Assembly: GCA_038226305.1 (NCBI GenBank)
Contig: JBBRQN010000010.1
Coordinates: 37,602-101,601 of the forward strand
From: JASLDZ01 sp038226305
GTDB lineage: Bacteria; Pseudomonadota; Alphaproteobacteria; Caulobacterales; Caulobacteraceae
Length of the DNA stretch: 64,000 nucleotides
Reading direction: 5' to 3'
How positions within the stretch are numbered: the stretch's first letter is position 1; each line of letters begins with the position of its first letter. Both the position numbers and the translations under genes were made by a program. Positions 33,158 through 40,946 of the stretch are shown piece after piece. A model generated the notes under the pieces. It saw only the letters and a list, made by a program, of their open reading frames with translations, was not told the origin of the DNA and searched no databases.

Positions 33158-33835
33158 GTGATCCCCTGGGTGCAGCTCGACTCGACCTCCGTGCCGGATG
33201 CGGGAGGCGACCTGCGGCTGATGCAGCGCGGCACCGAGTTCTCCATCATGGCAGGTGCCGTCGAACTGATGAACAGCCGCCTCAGCGGGTCTGAGGAGGC
33301 ACTGGCCACCCTGGCGCTGGAACGGCTGAACGGGCGCCCCTCTCCCCGGGTGCTCATCGGCGGGCTGGGCATGGGCTTCACTCTGCGCGCTGCGCTGGAT
33401 CGGGTGGGGCCGAGGGCCGAGCTGATCGTGGCCGAGCTCGTACCGGCGGTGGTGCGCTGGGCCCGGGGGCCGCTGGCTCCGGTGTTCCAGGGTTGCCTCG
33501 ACGACCCGCGGGTGAAGGTCGCTGAAGCGGACGTCGCCACCCTGATCGCCGCAGCCAGCGGGGCATACGACCTGATCCTGCTGGACGTGGACAACGGGCC
33601 GGAGGGCCTGATCCGGCCCGCCAACGACGCCCTCTACTCCGACCGCGGCGTAGCGGCCTGCGCGGCGGCCCTGCGGCCGGGAGGGGTGCTGGCGGTCTGG
33701 TCTTCGGCCCCGCACGCCCGCTTCTCGCAGACGCTGGCGAGATCGACCCTGCACGTCACCGAGGCCCGACCGCCCGCCGGCCGCAAGGGGCGGGGCCGCC
33801 ACGTGGTCTGGCTCGCCACGCGCCCGGCGGCTTAG
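33158..33835 (+). CDS. Spermidine synthase-like SAM-binding protein
   Basis: A 225-residue Rossmann-fold protein. The glycine-rich nucleotide motif is RVLIGGLGMGFTLRAALD, followed by the acidic end of strand 2 (LIVAELVPAVVRWA) and YDLILLDVDNGPEG, which resembles the aminopropyltransferase/spermidine synthase family. The polyamine gatekeeper motifs are not complete, so it may be a methyltransferase-like relative rather than a true spermidine synthase. The GTG start is assigned from the open frame; no strong ribosome binding site is seen. Confidence 0.72.
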   Translation: MIPWVQLDSTSVPDAGGDLRLMQRGTEFSIMAGAVELMNSRLSGSEEALATLALERLNGRPSPRVLIGGLGMGFTLRAALDRVGPRAELIVAELVPAVVRWARGPLAPVFQGCLDDPRVKVAEADVATLIAAASGAYDLILLDVDNGPEGLIRPANDALYSDRGVAACAAALRPGGVLAVWSSAPHARFSQTLARSTLHVTEARPPAGRKGRGRHVVWLATRPAA

Positions 33836-34159
33836 CCCTCCCGCCTCAAGCTTGTGCGGTTTGGCGAAAAGCGACCCCCGGTCGCACGGCCCTCCGGGTG
33901 TTGCACTGGCGTCATGGGCTTCGCTCGGCTAGAACAGAGGCCGTTGCGCCCCCCGGCGCGCCTGACGAGCCGTGCGCGCACCGCCCCCACGGGTGGCCGC
34001 GACCTCAGTCCCCTCCGCCTCTCGAAGTCGCGACCGCCCGGGTGCGGTGCCGTCTTCGAGGCAAGGTGTTTGGGGCTGGTCGGCCTGTTGTGCGTTCGGT
34101 CGGAGCCAGCGGTCGACGGCGGCCAGGGTTCGGCCGCGCTTTGAGGGACGATCCCACGA
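33836..34159. other. Intergenic region, 324 bp, no gene recognised
   Basis: GC-rich spacer between the spermidine-synthase-like gene and the glycosyltransferase gene, both on the plus strand. Several inverted repeats of 5-7 bp occur, for example around the CCGCCCGGG segment near 34030-34050, but no tRNA, known RNA motif or coding frame with a ribosome binding site was found. It probably holds the GT2 promoter. Confidence 0.5.
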
Positions 34160-35374
34160 ATGGACGCCACGGTGCGCCCGAGTTCAGAGACGCCCCATCC
34201 CGCGGCTTCCGCACCGGCCTCGCCCGGCAGCGACGCGGTGGTGGAACGTTTCGGCCCCAAGACCGCGAGCGCCCCCACAGTGGTGGTGGCGGTGCCCGTG
34301 AAGGACGAGGGGGAGCGGATCGGCCTCTGCCTCGACTCCCTCGCTTCCCAGGAAGACGTGGACTACGCCGCGGTGGCGGTGGTGCTCCTCCTCAACAACT
34401 GCACCGACGACACGGCCGAGCAGGTGCGCCTCTTGGCCCCGCACGCGCCTTTCGTCACCTGGATGCGGCGGGTCGAGCTCGATGCTGCCCATGCCAACGC
34501 CGGCTGGGCGCGCAAGCTGGCGATGGATGCCGCGGCCGATCTCGTGGCTCCCGGGGGTGCCCTGCTCACGACCGATGCCGACACCCTCGTCAATTCCGAC
34601 TGGATCGCCTCCAACCTGCGCGAGCTGGCCGAGGGCGTGGATGCCGTGGCGGGGTACGTCATGGCCGACCCGATGGAGCTGATGCAGCTCGACCCCGCCG
34701 TGCTCGACCGTGGGCGGCTGGAGTGGGAATACCAGCAGCTGGCGGGGGAACTCGCGGCTCGCGTCGATCACGAGGCGCACGACCCGTGGCCCCGGCACAA
34801 CCAGAACTGCGGCGCCTCCGCCGCGATCACCGCCCAGGTCTATCGCGACATCGGGGGCCTGCCGCCCAAGCCGGTGGGCGAAGACCGCGCCCTGTTCGAA
34901 GAGGTGCGCCGCATCGACGGCAAGGTGCGCCATTCGCTTGAAGTGCAGGTGGTCACCTCCGCCCGCACTGATGGTCGGGCCTGCGGGGGCCTCGCCGACG
35001 AGATCCGCCTGCGCACCGATCCCGACCATCCCTGCGACGATGCGCTGGAAGTCGCCATGTCCACCCTGCGCCGCGCCATGTGGCGCTGCTGGGCCCGGGA
35101 AGACTGGACCGCAGGTCGCCTGGATGCCGACCTGTGGGCACGCCGCCTGCGCGTCAGCCCGGCAGACGTGCGGGCCGCCTGCCGCCGCCCCCACTTCGGC
35201 GACGCCTGGTCTGCGCTGGAGGCCGCAAGCCCCCGGCTCAAGCGCCGCCTCGTCACCAGCAACGGCCTGCGCCACGAACTGCGCCGGATGCGCAAGCTCG
35301 TGGCCTGGGCCCGCACGAAGCCTGCGCTGGTTTCGCCGCCGAGCACCGCCACCCGTCTCGCGGTCGCGGGCTAG
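34160..35374 (+). CDS. Family 2 glycosyltransferase
   Basis: A 404-residue GT-A fold enzyme. VVVAVPVKDEGERIGLCLDSL begins the domain near residue 40, LLLNNCTDDTAEQVR is the second strand, and LLTTDADTLVNSDWI provides the metal-binding DxD near residue 140. The acceptor region includes HNQNCGASAAITAQVYRDIG and PVGEDRALFEEV. The last 130 residues are helical and Arg-rich. No membrane helix is present. It probably extends a surface or lipid-linked glycan; donor and acceptor are unknown. It overlaps the convergent GNAT gene by 4 bp. Confidence 0.85.
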   Translation: MDATVRPSSETPHPAASAPASPGSDAVVERFGPKTASAPTVVVAVPVKDEGERIGLCLDSLASQEDVDYAAVAVVLLLNNCTDDTAEQVRLLAPHAPFVTWMRRVELDAAHANAGWARKLAMDAAADLVAPGGALLTTDADTLVNSDWIASNLRELAEGVDAVAGYVMADPMELMQLDPAVLDRGRLEWEYQQLAGELAARVDHEAHDPWPRHNQNCGASAAITAQVYRDIGGLPPKPVGEDRALFEEVRRIDGKVRHSLEVQVVTSARTDGRACGGLADEIRLRTDPDHPCDDALEVAMSTLRRAMWRCWAREDWTAGRLDADLWARRLRVSPADVRAACRRPHFGDAWSALEAASPRLKRRLVTSNGLRHELRRMRKLVAWARTKPALVSPPSTATRLAVAG

Positions 35375-35904
35375 GCCAGCCAGGCCATGACGCGGGTCGA
35401 TTGCGGCGCGCCCCGGGCGAGGCAGGGGCGAGCCTCCACGTCGCCCGTGTAGAGGAAGCCCGCTTTTTCCAGCACCCGGCCCGAGGCGGGGTTGTCTGCG
35501 AAGTGGCCGGCGGTCGCCGCCCGCAAACCCCGTTCCGCCCCCCAGCCCAACGCCAGCGCGGCCGCCTCCGTGGCATAGCCGTGGCCCCAGTGATCCCGGG
35601 CGATCCAGTAGCCGAACTCGGGCCACAGGCCTGCGGGCTCATGATGAAAGCCGATGCAGCCGATCAGGCCATGCTCGGCGTGATCGATGAACAGGGCGCA
35701 GTCGGCAGGGGCACGCTTGTGGGCCACCCGGCCGAGAAATCCTTGCGCATCCTCCAGCGAATAGGGATGGGGCATCCGGGCGAGGTTCTTCGCCACCTCG
35801 AAGTCGGCCGCCAGCGCGGCGAGGCGTGAAGCGTCGTCAAAAGCGGGCGAACGCAGAGTGATGCGGTCACCCTGGATCCTGATCTCGTCGAATGCGGCGC
35901 ACAT
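35371..35904 (-). CDS. GNAT family N-acetyltransferase (RimJ/RimL type)
   Basis: A 177-residue acetyltransferase. RITLRSPAFDDASRLAAL is the N-terminal motif, EFGYWIARDHWGHGYATEA carries the acetyl-CoA pyrophosphate loop (GHGYAT), and NPASGRVLEKAGFLYTGD is the C-terminal motif of the RimJ/RimL group that modifies protein N-termini or amino sugars. It lies directly downstream of rpmA in the same direction, a neighbourhood seen in Caulobacterales, though a terminator-like hairpin sits between. Confidence 0.87.
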   Translation of the reverse strand: MCAAFDEIRIQGDRITLRSPAFDDASRLAALAADFEVAKNLARMPHPYSLEDAQGFLGRVAHKRAPADCALFIDHAEHGLIGCIGFHHEPAGLWPEFGYWIARDHWGHGYATEAAALALGWGAERGLRAATAGHFADNPASGRVLEKAGFLYTGDVEARPCLARGAPQSTRVMAWLA

Positions 35905-35962
35905 GCTCTCCCCCTTCCGGCGCCAGGGCCGGTTTCGCTCGCGGGGAGGGCTGAAACGGAAA

Positions 35963-35991
35963 GCGGGGAGCCGGTGATCCGGGCTCCCCGC
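35963..35991 (-). terminator. Terminator-like hairpin after rpmA
   Basis: Perfect 10 bp stem GCGGGGAGCC / GGCTCCCCGC with a 9-base loop, about 80 bp past the rpmA stop. On the minus strand it is followed by TTTCCGTTTC, a moderate T tract. Confidence 0.7.
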
Positions 35992-36069
35992 GAGGCTTGT
36001 GACGGCCTTAGCGATCCGGATCGGGCGGCTGGCGCACGATCCGGACCGGACTAGGTCTGGGTGGTGCGC

Positions 36070-36354
36070 CTATTCGGCGGCGATGGCTTCGGGTGCGGGA
36101 CCAGCCGGTACGATCGACACGTAGGTGCGGTCGTTCTTCTTGGTCTGGAACTGCACCTGGCCATCGGCGGTGGCGAAGAGCGTATGGTCACGGCCTAGGC
36201 CGCAGTTGACGCCCGGCCAGAACTTGGTGCCGCGCTGGCGGATGATGATCGCGCCGGACGACACGCTTTCGCCGCCGTATTTCTTCACGCCGAGGCGTCG
36301 GCCGGCCGAGTCGCGGCCGTTGCTCGAGGAGCCGCCAGATTTCTTGTGAGCCAT
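36070..36354 (-). CDS. rpmA: 50S ribosomal protein L27
   Basis: A 94-residue basic ribosomal protein: MAHKKSGGSSSNGRDSAGRR at the N-terminus reaches the peptidyl transferase centre, and KKYGGESVSSGAIIIRQRG with KFWPGVNCGLGRDHTLFA is the conserved core. It begins MAHKK without the cleavable N-terminal extension found in Firmicutes. It is 28 bp downstream of rplU in the usual L21-L27 operon. Confidence 0.98.
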   Translation of the reverse strand: MAHKKSGGSSSNGRDSAGRRLGVKKYGGESVSSGAIIIRQRGTKFWPGVNCGLGRDHTLFATADGQVQFQTKKNDRTYVSIVPAGPAPEAIAAE

Positions 36355-36382
36355 TGGATTGTGTCCTTACGCGCTCAGGTGA

Positions 36383-37021
36383 TTATTCGGCGTCGCCGGT
36401 GGGGGCGGCCTTCGGAGCCTTGGCCTTCTTGGGGGCCGCGGCCTTGGTGTCTTCCGCCACGGTCTCGACCGCGGGCGTCTCGGCGGCGGCCTTGGGGGCC
36501 TTGGCCTTCTTCGGGGCTGCGGGAGCGGCTTCCGCAACCGTCTCGACCGGAGCGGCGGCCTTCGCCTTGGGAGCGGCCTTGGGGGCCGTGACCGGCTGGG
36601 CCTGCACTTCCGGCGTATCCACCTTGGGGGCGAGGCCGCGGGCGCGGGCGTTGATGACCGAGCGCGGCGTCAGGTCGACCGTGCCGTCCCACTTCGTGGA
36701 GTGGCCGAGGCCTTCCACGCCCGTGATGCGCAGCACGCTCTCGAACTGGCGGTGGCCCTGCGTGCGGCGATAGCCCTGGCGGCGGATCTTCTTGAAGACC
36801 TTGATCTTCTCGCCCTTGCGGGTCTCGATCAGGGTGGCCGAGACGAGCGCGCCTTCGATGGCGGGCGCACCGATCGTGATGCCGCCTTCGCCGCCGCCCA
36901 TCATGAGCACGCGGTCGAACGAGAGCTCAGCGCCCGCGTCGCCCTCGAGCTTTTCGACGACGATCACGTCGCCAGCACGAACGCGGTACTGCTTACCGCC
37001 GGTTTGGATCACCGCGTACAT
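36383..37021 (-). CDS. rplU: 50S ribosomal protein L21 with long Ala/Lys/Pro-rich C-terminal extension
   Basis: Residues 1-103 are a normal L21 (MYAVIQTGGKQYRVRAGD, IRRQGYRRTQGHRQ), which binds 23S rRNA. Residues about 104-212 form an extension beyond the usual 103-residue protein, made of low-complexity repeats such as APKKAKAPKAA and VETVAE. Such tails are known on L21 in some alphaproteobacteria and their role is unknown. It heads the rplU-rpmA operon and has a good promoter at 37122-37149. Confidence 0.97.
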   Translation of the reverse strand: MYAVIQTGGKQYRVRAGDVIVVEKLEGDAGAELSFDRVLMMGGGEGGITIGAPAIEGALVSATLIETRKGEKIKVFKKIRRQGYRRTQGHRQFESVLRITGVEGLGHSTKWDGTVDLTPRSVINARARGLAPKVDTPEVQAQPVTAPKAAPKAKAAAPVETVAEAAPAAPKKAKAPKAAAETPAVETVAEDTKAAAPKKAKAPKAAPTGDAE

Positions 37022-37121
37022 TGATACGCCTTCTTGATTATGGGCGCTCCCCCTTCGGTGAAGAGGAGGGAGGCAAAGACAGTCGCGCCCGCGGAGATGT
37101 CCCCACGGGCGGAAGGGCGCT

Positions 37122-37149
37122 CTTATAACTGCAGGGTGACAAAGGTCAA
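37122..37149 (-). promoter_or_regulatory. Promoter of rplU-rpmA
   Basis: Minus strand -35 TTGACC (37144-37149) and -10 TATAAG (37122-37127), 16 bp apart, about 100 bp upstream of the rplU start codon. This is the strongest sigma-70-like match noticed in the window, as expected for ribosomal proteins. Confidence 0.7.
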
Positions 37150-37200
37150 CGCGGGAACGCCCGGCTTGAGGGCGATGCTGCTCGCCACCACATTGGCCGA

Positions 37201-38304
37201 ATGACCGACACGCTGACCGCCCCGCAAGCGCCCGCCGCCGCCGACCTGCGCACGCCCGTGACCGTGCTGACCGGCTACCTGGGGGCGGGCAAGACGACGC
37301 TCCTCAATCGCATCCTCACCGAGGATCACGGCAAGCGCTACGCCGTGATCGTCAACGAGTTCGGCGAGATCGGCATCGACAACGACCTCGTGGTGGACAC
37401 AGACGAGGAGGTGTTCGAGATGAACAACGGCTGCGTCTGCTGCACCGTGCGGGGCGACCTGATCCGCATCCTGGAAGGGCTGATGCGTCGCCAGTCGGCG
37501 GCGGGCAAGCGCGGCTTCGACGCCATCATCGTGGAGACCACGGGCCTGGCCGACCCCGGCCCCGTGGCGCAGACCTTCTTCATGGACGACGAGGTGAAGG
37601 CGAAGACCCGCCTGGACAGCGTGACCACCGTCGTGGACGCCAAACACGTGATGGCGCGGCTGGCCGATTCAAAGGAGGCCGTGGAGCAGCTCGCCTTCGC
37701 CGACCAGATCGTGCTCAACAAGGTCGACCTGGTGACGCCCGCCGAGCTGGCGACGGCCGAGGCGGCGATCCGCAGGCTGAACCCGATGGCGCCGATCCAC
37801 CGGGCCGAGCGGTCGAACGTGGCGCTGGACAAGATTCTCGGCCGCTCGGGCTTCGATCTGGCGAAGATGGAATCGCTCGACGCCAATCCGGCCCACGGCG
37901 AGGCGGGCCACGTCCACGACGACCACTGCGGCCACGATCATCACGACCACGGGCACGACCACCACGATCACACTCACGACCACGCTCACGGGGACCACGC
38001 CGCCGCGGCGGGCATCTCCAGCGTGTCGCTGCGGCTCGACCGGCCGCTGGACGGGGCGAAGGTGAGCCGCTGGCTGTCGGAGCTGCTGCAGGTGCAGGGG
38101 CCTGACATCCTGCGCGCCAAGGGCATCCTCGACGTTCAGGGCGAGGACCGGCGGCTGGTGTTCCAGGCCGTGCACATGATCATGGAAGGCGAACTGCAGC
38201 GCCCCTGGCGTGACGGTGAGACGCGCGACAGCCGCCTCGTCTTCATCGGCAGGAAGCTGGACGAGCAGGCGCTGAAGGCGGCATTCGAGGCCTGCGTCGC
38301 CTGA
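37201..38304 (+). CDS. COG0523 (CobW/ZigA-type) GTPase with His-rich metal loop
   Basis: A 367-residue G3E-family metallochaperone GTPase. Walker A is GYLGAGKTT (25-33), the metal motif CVCC is at 78-81, and the GTP-specificity motif is LNKVDLV. Between the G domain and C-terminal domain lies a His/Asp-rich tract (about 238-265, with HDHHDHGHDHHDHTHDHAHG) that binds Zn2+ or a similar metal. The family inserts or distributes zinc, cobalt or other metals. No cobalamin or Zur-regulated genes are adjacent, so the metal is uncertain. It is divergent from rplU. Confidence 0.9.
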   Translation: MTDTLTAPQAPAAADLRTPVTVLTGYLGAGKTTLLNRILTEDHGKRYAVIVNEFGEIGIDNDLVVDTDEEVFEMNNGCVCCTVRGDLIRILEGLMRRQSAAGKRGFDAIIVETTGLADPGPVAQTFFMDDEVKAKTRLDSVTTVVDAKHVMARLADSKEAVEQLAFADQIVLNKVDLVTPAELATAEAAIRRLNPMAPIHRAERSNVALDKILGRSGFDLAKMESLDANPAHGEAGHVHDDHCGHDHHDHGHDHHDHTHDHAHGDHAAAAGISSVSLRLDRPLDGAKVSRWLSELLQVQGPDILRAKGILDVQGEDRRLVFQAVHMIMEGELQRPWRDGETRDSRLVFIGRKLDEQALKAAFEACVA

Positions 38305-38319
38305 CGCCGGATACGAAGA

Positions 38320-38349
38320 GGGCGCCCGCGGCTTTCGCCGGGGCGCCCC
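38320..38349. terminator. Hairpin between convergent COG0523 GTPase and exbD genes
   Basis: Imperfect stem GGGCGCCCGCGGC / GCCGGGGCGCCC around a short TTTC loop, located between two convergent genes, so it may serve both. No clear T tract follows on either strand. Confidence 0.5.
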
Positions 38350-38373
38350 GAAAACTTCGTAATGAAGACCGGT

Positions 38374-38808
38374 CTAGATGCGGTCTTCGGTGATGAGCGA
38401 CACCTTGTAGAAGCCGGAGTCCTGCAGGCTGTTCAGCACCTGCATGAATTGCGCGTAGCGCACTTCCTTGTCGGCGCGGATGTACACCGTCTCGGCGCGG
38501 GGATTGTCGCCGCCAAGGGCTGATGAGATATCGGCGATCAGCGTGGCGAAGCTGGTCTGCTTCTGGTCGATATACATGTCGCCCGACTTCTGGATCGAGA
38601 TCACCTTGGGCGGCTTCGGCTTGTCAGCGCTCGGCGGCGGCGCGGGCGGCAGGTCGAGCTTGATCGACACGGTGGCGAGCGGCGCGGCCACCATGAAGAT
38701 GATGAGGAGCACGAGCATCACGTCCACCATCGGGGTGACGTTCATCTCGGCATTGCTGCCGATGGTGTAGCGCGATCCCCCACCGGGGCCCGACAGTTTG
38801 GCGGCCAT
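38374..38808 (-). CDS. exbD: ExbD/TolR family biopolymer transport protein
   Basis: A 144-residue inner membrane protein: short cytoplasmic N-terminus, one helix (about 28-47) with the proton-path aspartate D29 in VTPMVDVMLVLLIIFMV, and a periplasmic domain ending VSLITEDRI. It couples proton flow to TonB- or Tol-dependent transport together with ExbB. Neither exbB nor tonB is nearby, so this is an orphan copy. ATG 38808 is chosen with GTGGAG 9-10 bp upstream; the longer frame is not supported. Confidence 0.9.
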   Translation of the reverse strand: MAAKLSGPGGGSRYTIGSNAEMNVTPMVDVMLVLLIIFMVAAPLATVSIKLDLPPAPPPSADKPKPPKVISIQKSGDMYIDQKQTSFATLIADISSALGGDNPRAETVYIRADKEVRYAQFMQVLNSLQDSGFYKVSLITEDRI

Positions 38809-38969
38809 GCAAAATTCTCCACGCCCCGCCCAATGAACAGGCGGCAGGGTCGGTCCGATCCGACATTTGCAACGGGGAGCCGACGGAGGCAAGCGGCCAC
38901 GCGCGGGATTCACCGTCGCACGCCTGCAGATTCTCCCCTCAGGCGAGCTTAACGCCGGATAAACGCCGC

Positions 38970-39323
38970 ATGCCGCTCAACTGGCGCATGATCGGCCTGC
39001 GAGTGGAACCGCGAAGGATCGCAGTGGTGGTGCTGCTAGCCGCCCTGTCGCTGTCTGGCACGCATGCGTGGAGCCAGACCCAGTCCAGGCCACGGCCCCG
39101 CCCGGTGCAGCGGCGGGCTGCGGTGGTGGTCGTGCCGGATCTGCCCAAGCCCGCCCAGAGCCCCGCGAGGCTCGCCCTTCCGGCCCTGATGAGCACGGGA
39201 GACGGCACCCCGCGCTGTCGTTCCCAGTGCTCGATCACACGCTATTCCTGCCTCGCGGGAGGCGATGCGCAAGATTGCGACCCCGCCTGGAACACCTGCC
39301 TGAAGACCTGCGCCCGCCCCTGA
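38970..39323 (+). CDS. Secreted small protein with six-cysteine helical-hairpin motif (paralogue A)
   Basis: A 117-residue protein with a hydrophobic signal segment (about 16-33, ending THAWS) and an Arg/Pro-rich linker. The C-terminal part holds six cysteines at 83, 87, 94, 103, 110 and 114, spaced C-x3-C-x6-C-x8-C-x6-C-x3-C, a nearly palindromic pattern. The neighbouring downstream gene has the same pattern. Three disulfides joining two helices in the periplasm is the likely structure. No known family was recognised. ATG 38988 is an alternative start. Confidence 0.68.
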   Translation: MPLNWRMIGLRVEPRRIAVVVLLAALSLSGTHAWSQTQSRPRPRPVQRRAAVVVVPDLPKPAQSPARLALPALMSTGDGTPRCRSQCSITRYSCLAGGDAQDCDPAWNTCLKTCARP

Positions 39324-39426
39324 TTCGGACGCGCTGTCGCACCCGAGCGAACCGCTCGCCAAATCGCCTGAAAGGCGTATCGTCAAGGCTTGCGCGAGCA
39401 AAAGACTCGCGGTGGAGGCGAACGTC

Positions 39427-39735
39427 ATGAAGTCGATCGGTATCGGTGCGGCATTCCTTGTCGTCGGATTGTCGTGGGGCGCGGCGGGCTCGGCTCTTGC
39501 CGACTCCGGAAGCTGCAAAGAAGGCTGTAATACCAAGCATATGACCTGCATGCAGGGCGGCAAGTCAGACGATGTCTGTCTGCCCCAGTGGCAGCAGTGC
39601 AAGACCACCTGTGCCGGCGGCGTGCGGTCGATCTCGGCCCTGGCGGCCCCGGTGAAGGTGACCACCACCACGATGATCACGCCCACCAAGTCGGGCGCGA
39701 AGGTCGTGGCGACCAAGACCAAGATCTCGCACTGA
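39427..39735 (+). CDS. Secreted small protein with six-cysteine helical-hairpin motif (paralogue B)
   Basis: A 102-residue exported protein with signal peptide 1-25 (ending SALA). The mature protein begins almost at once with six cysteines at 30, 34, 41, 51, 58 and 62, spaced C-x3-C-x6-C-x9-C-x6-C-x3-C, the same layout as the gene 103 bp upstream. The remaining 40 residues are Thr/Lys-rich and probably unstructured. GTGGAGG about 8 bp before ATG 39427 fixes the start. Function unknown; likely a tandem duplication with the upstream paralogue. Confidence 0.72.
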   Translation: MKSIGIGAAFLVVGLSWGAAGSALADSGSCKEGCNTKHMTCMQGGKSDDVCLPQWQQCKTTCAGGVRSISALAAPVKVTTTTMITPTKSGAKVVATKTKISH

Positions 39736-39789
39736 CACCGCGAACCGGGCGGCGCCTTGCGGCGCGCCCGGGGATAGGGCTTGTCTGCG

Positions 39790-40932
39790 ATGCCAGCCCG
39801 CCTGCGCCGCCCGCCTGGGGCACGCGCTGAAACTCCGGGCCGGGCGAGGGCACGGCGCGTGGCGAATCCGAAGGTGCAGAAGCTCGTCCTGAAAGGGCTG
39901 ATGGCCTTGCCGGCGCCGATCCTGCGGGCCCTGTCGGGAGGGGCGCCGGTGACGGTTGGCGGGCGCACGCTCGATCCGCAGTTCCAGCTCATGGCCTGGG
40001 CGGCACGCAAGCAGGGGCCGATCAGCGCCGCGGCACCCGCACAGGTGCGCGCCGCCGCCGCTGCCGGCTTCGCCCTGGCCCAAGGGCGGCTGGAGCCCGG
40101 CACGGTCTGCGAAGACCTCGTCATCCCCACGGCGCAGGGCGACCTGCCCGCCCGCAGCTATCGCCCGGCACGGCAGGATCCACAGGCTCCCTTGATGGTG
40201 TGGCTGCACCAGGGTGGCGGGGTGATTGGTGACCTGGAGACAGGTCACGCCTTCTGCTCGATTCTGGCCTCGGCCACGCGGGGGCCGGTCCTCTCGATCG
40301 ACTATCGCCTCGCGCCCGAGCACAAGTTTCCGGCCGCCTTCGATGACGCCCTGGCCGCCTTCCGCTGGGGCCGCGACCACGCCGACCGGTTCGGCGCGCC
40401 CAAGGGCTGCGCGGCGCTCGGCGGCGACTCAATGGGCGGCCATCTCACCGCCGTGGTCACCCAGGCCCTGAAGCGCGCGGGCGAGGCGCAGCCCGTGCTG
40501 CAGCTCCTCTGCTACCCCGCCGTGGAGGCCGACAGCCACACCCAGTCGATGAGCACCTATGCCGACGCCTACCCCCTGACCAAGGCCACGATGGACTGGT
40601 TCATGGCCCACTACGTCGACCCCGCGACCGCTGCGGCCGACGACGTGCGCCTGTCGCCCCTGCACGCGACGGACCTGAAGGGCCTGGCCCCCGCCATCGT
40701 GGTAACCGCCGGGTTCGACCCCCTGACCGATCAGGGAGAGGCCTATGCCCACCGGCTGCTGGAGGCAGGCTCACCCACAGTGTTCCGCCGCTACGACAGC
40801 CTGAGCCACGGCTTTTTGAGCTTCACGGGGGCGGTGCGGGCGGCCGACGTGGCGGCGCGAGAGATCGCGGGCTTCGTGCGGCAGGGCTACGATGGCCTCC
40901 TTCCCGCCGCGGCCAGGGCCTCGCACCTCTGA
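39790..40932 (+). CDS. Alpha/beta hydrolase of the hormone-sensitive-lipase family
   Basis: A 380-residue esterase. The oxyanion motif is WLHQGGGVIGDL, with a Gln inserted into the usual HGGG. The nucleophile elbow is LGGDSMGGHLTAV (GDSxGG), VTAGFDPLTDQGE supplies the acid, and SLSHGFLSF supplies the catalytic histidine. DYRLAPEHKFPAAFDDA is a strong family signature. It hydrolyses acyl or aryl esters. ATG 39790 is used; a GTG at 39859 with GAGGGC upstream is a reasonable alternative that would drop an Arg-rich N-terminus. Confidence 0.88.
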   Translation: MPARLRRPPGARAETPGRARARRVANPKVQKLVLKGLMALPAPILRALSGGAPVTVGGRTLDPQFQLMAWAARKQGPISAAAPAQVRAAAAAGFALAQGRLEPGTVCEDLVIPTAQGDLPARSYRPARQDPQAPLMVWLHQGGGVIGDLETGHAFCSILASATRGPVLSIDYRLAPEHKFPAAFDDALAAFRWGRDHADRFGAPKGCAALGGDSMGGHLTAVVTQALKRAGEAQPVLQLLCYPAVEADSHTQSMSTYADAYPLTKATMDWFMAHYVDPATAAADDVRLSPLHATDLKGLAPAIVVTAGFDPLTDQGEAYAHRLLEAGSPTVFRRYDSLSHGFLSFTGAVRAADVAAREIAGFVRQGYDGLLPAAARASHL

Positions 40933-40946
40933 GCGGGGCGCGCACC

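Noticed and set aside
38949..38963. CtrA-type TTAA-N7-TTAA site upstream of the six-cysteine gene
   Set aside because: The second half-site is TAAA, and such near matches are expected by chance.
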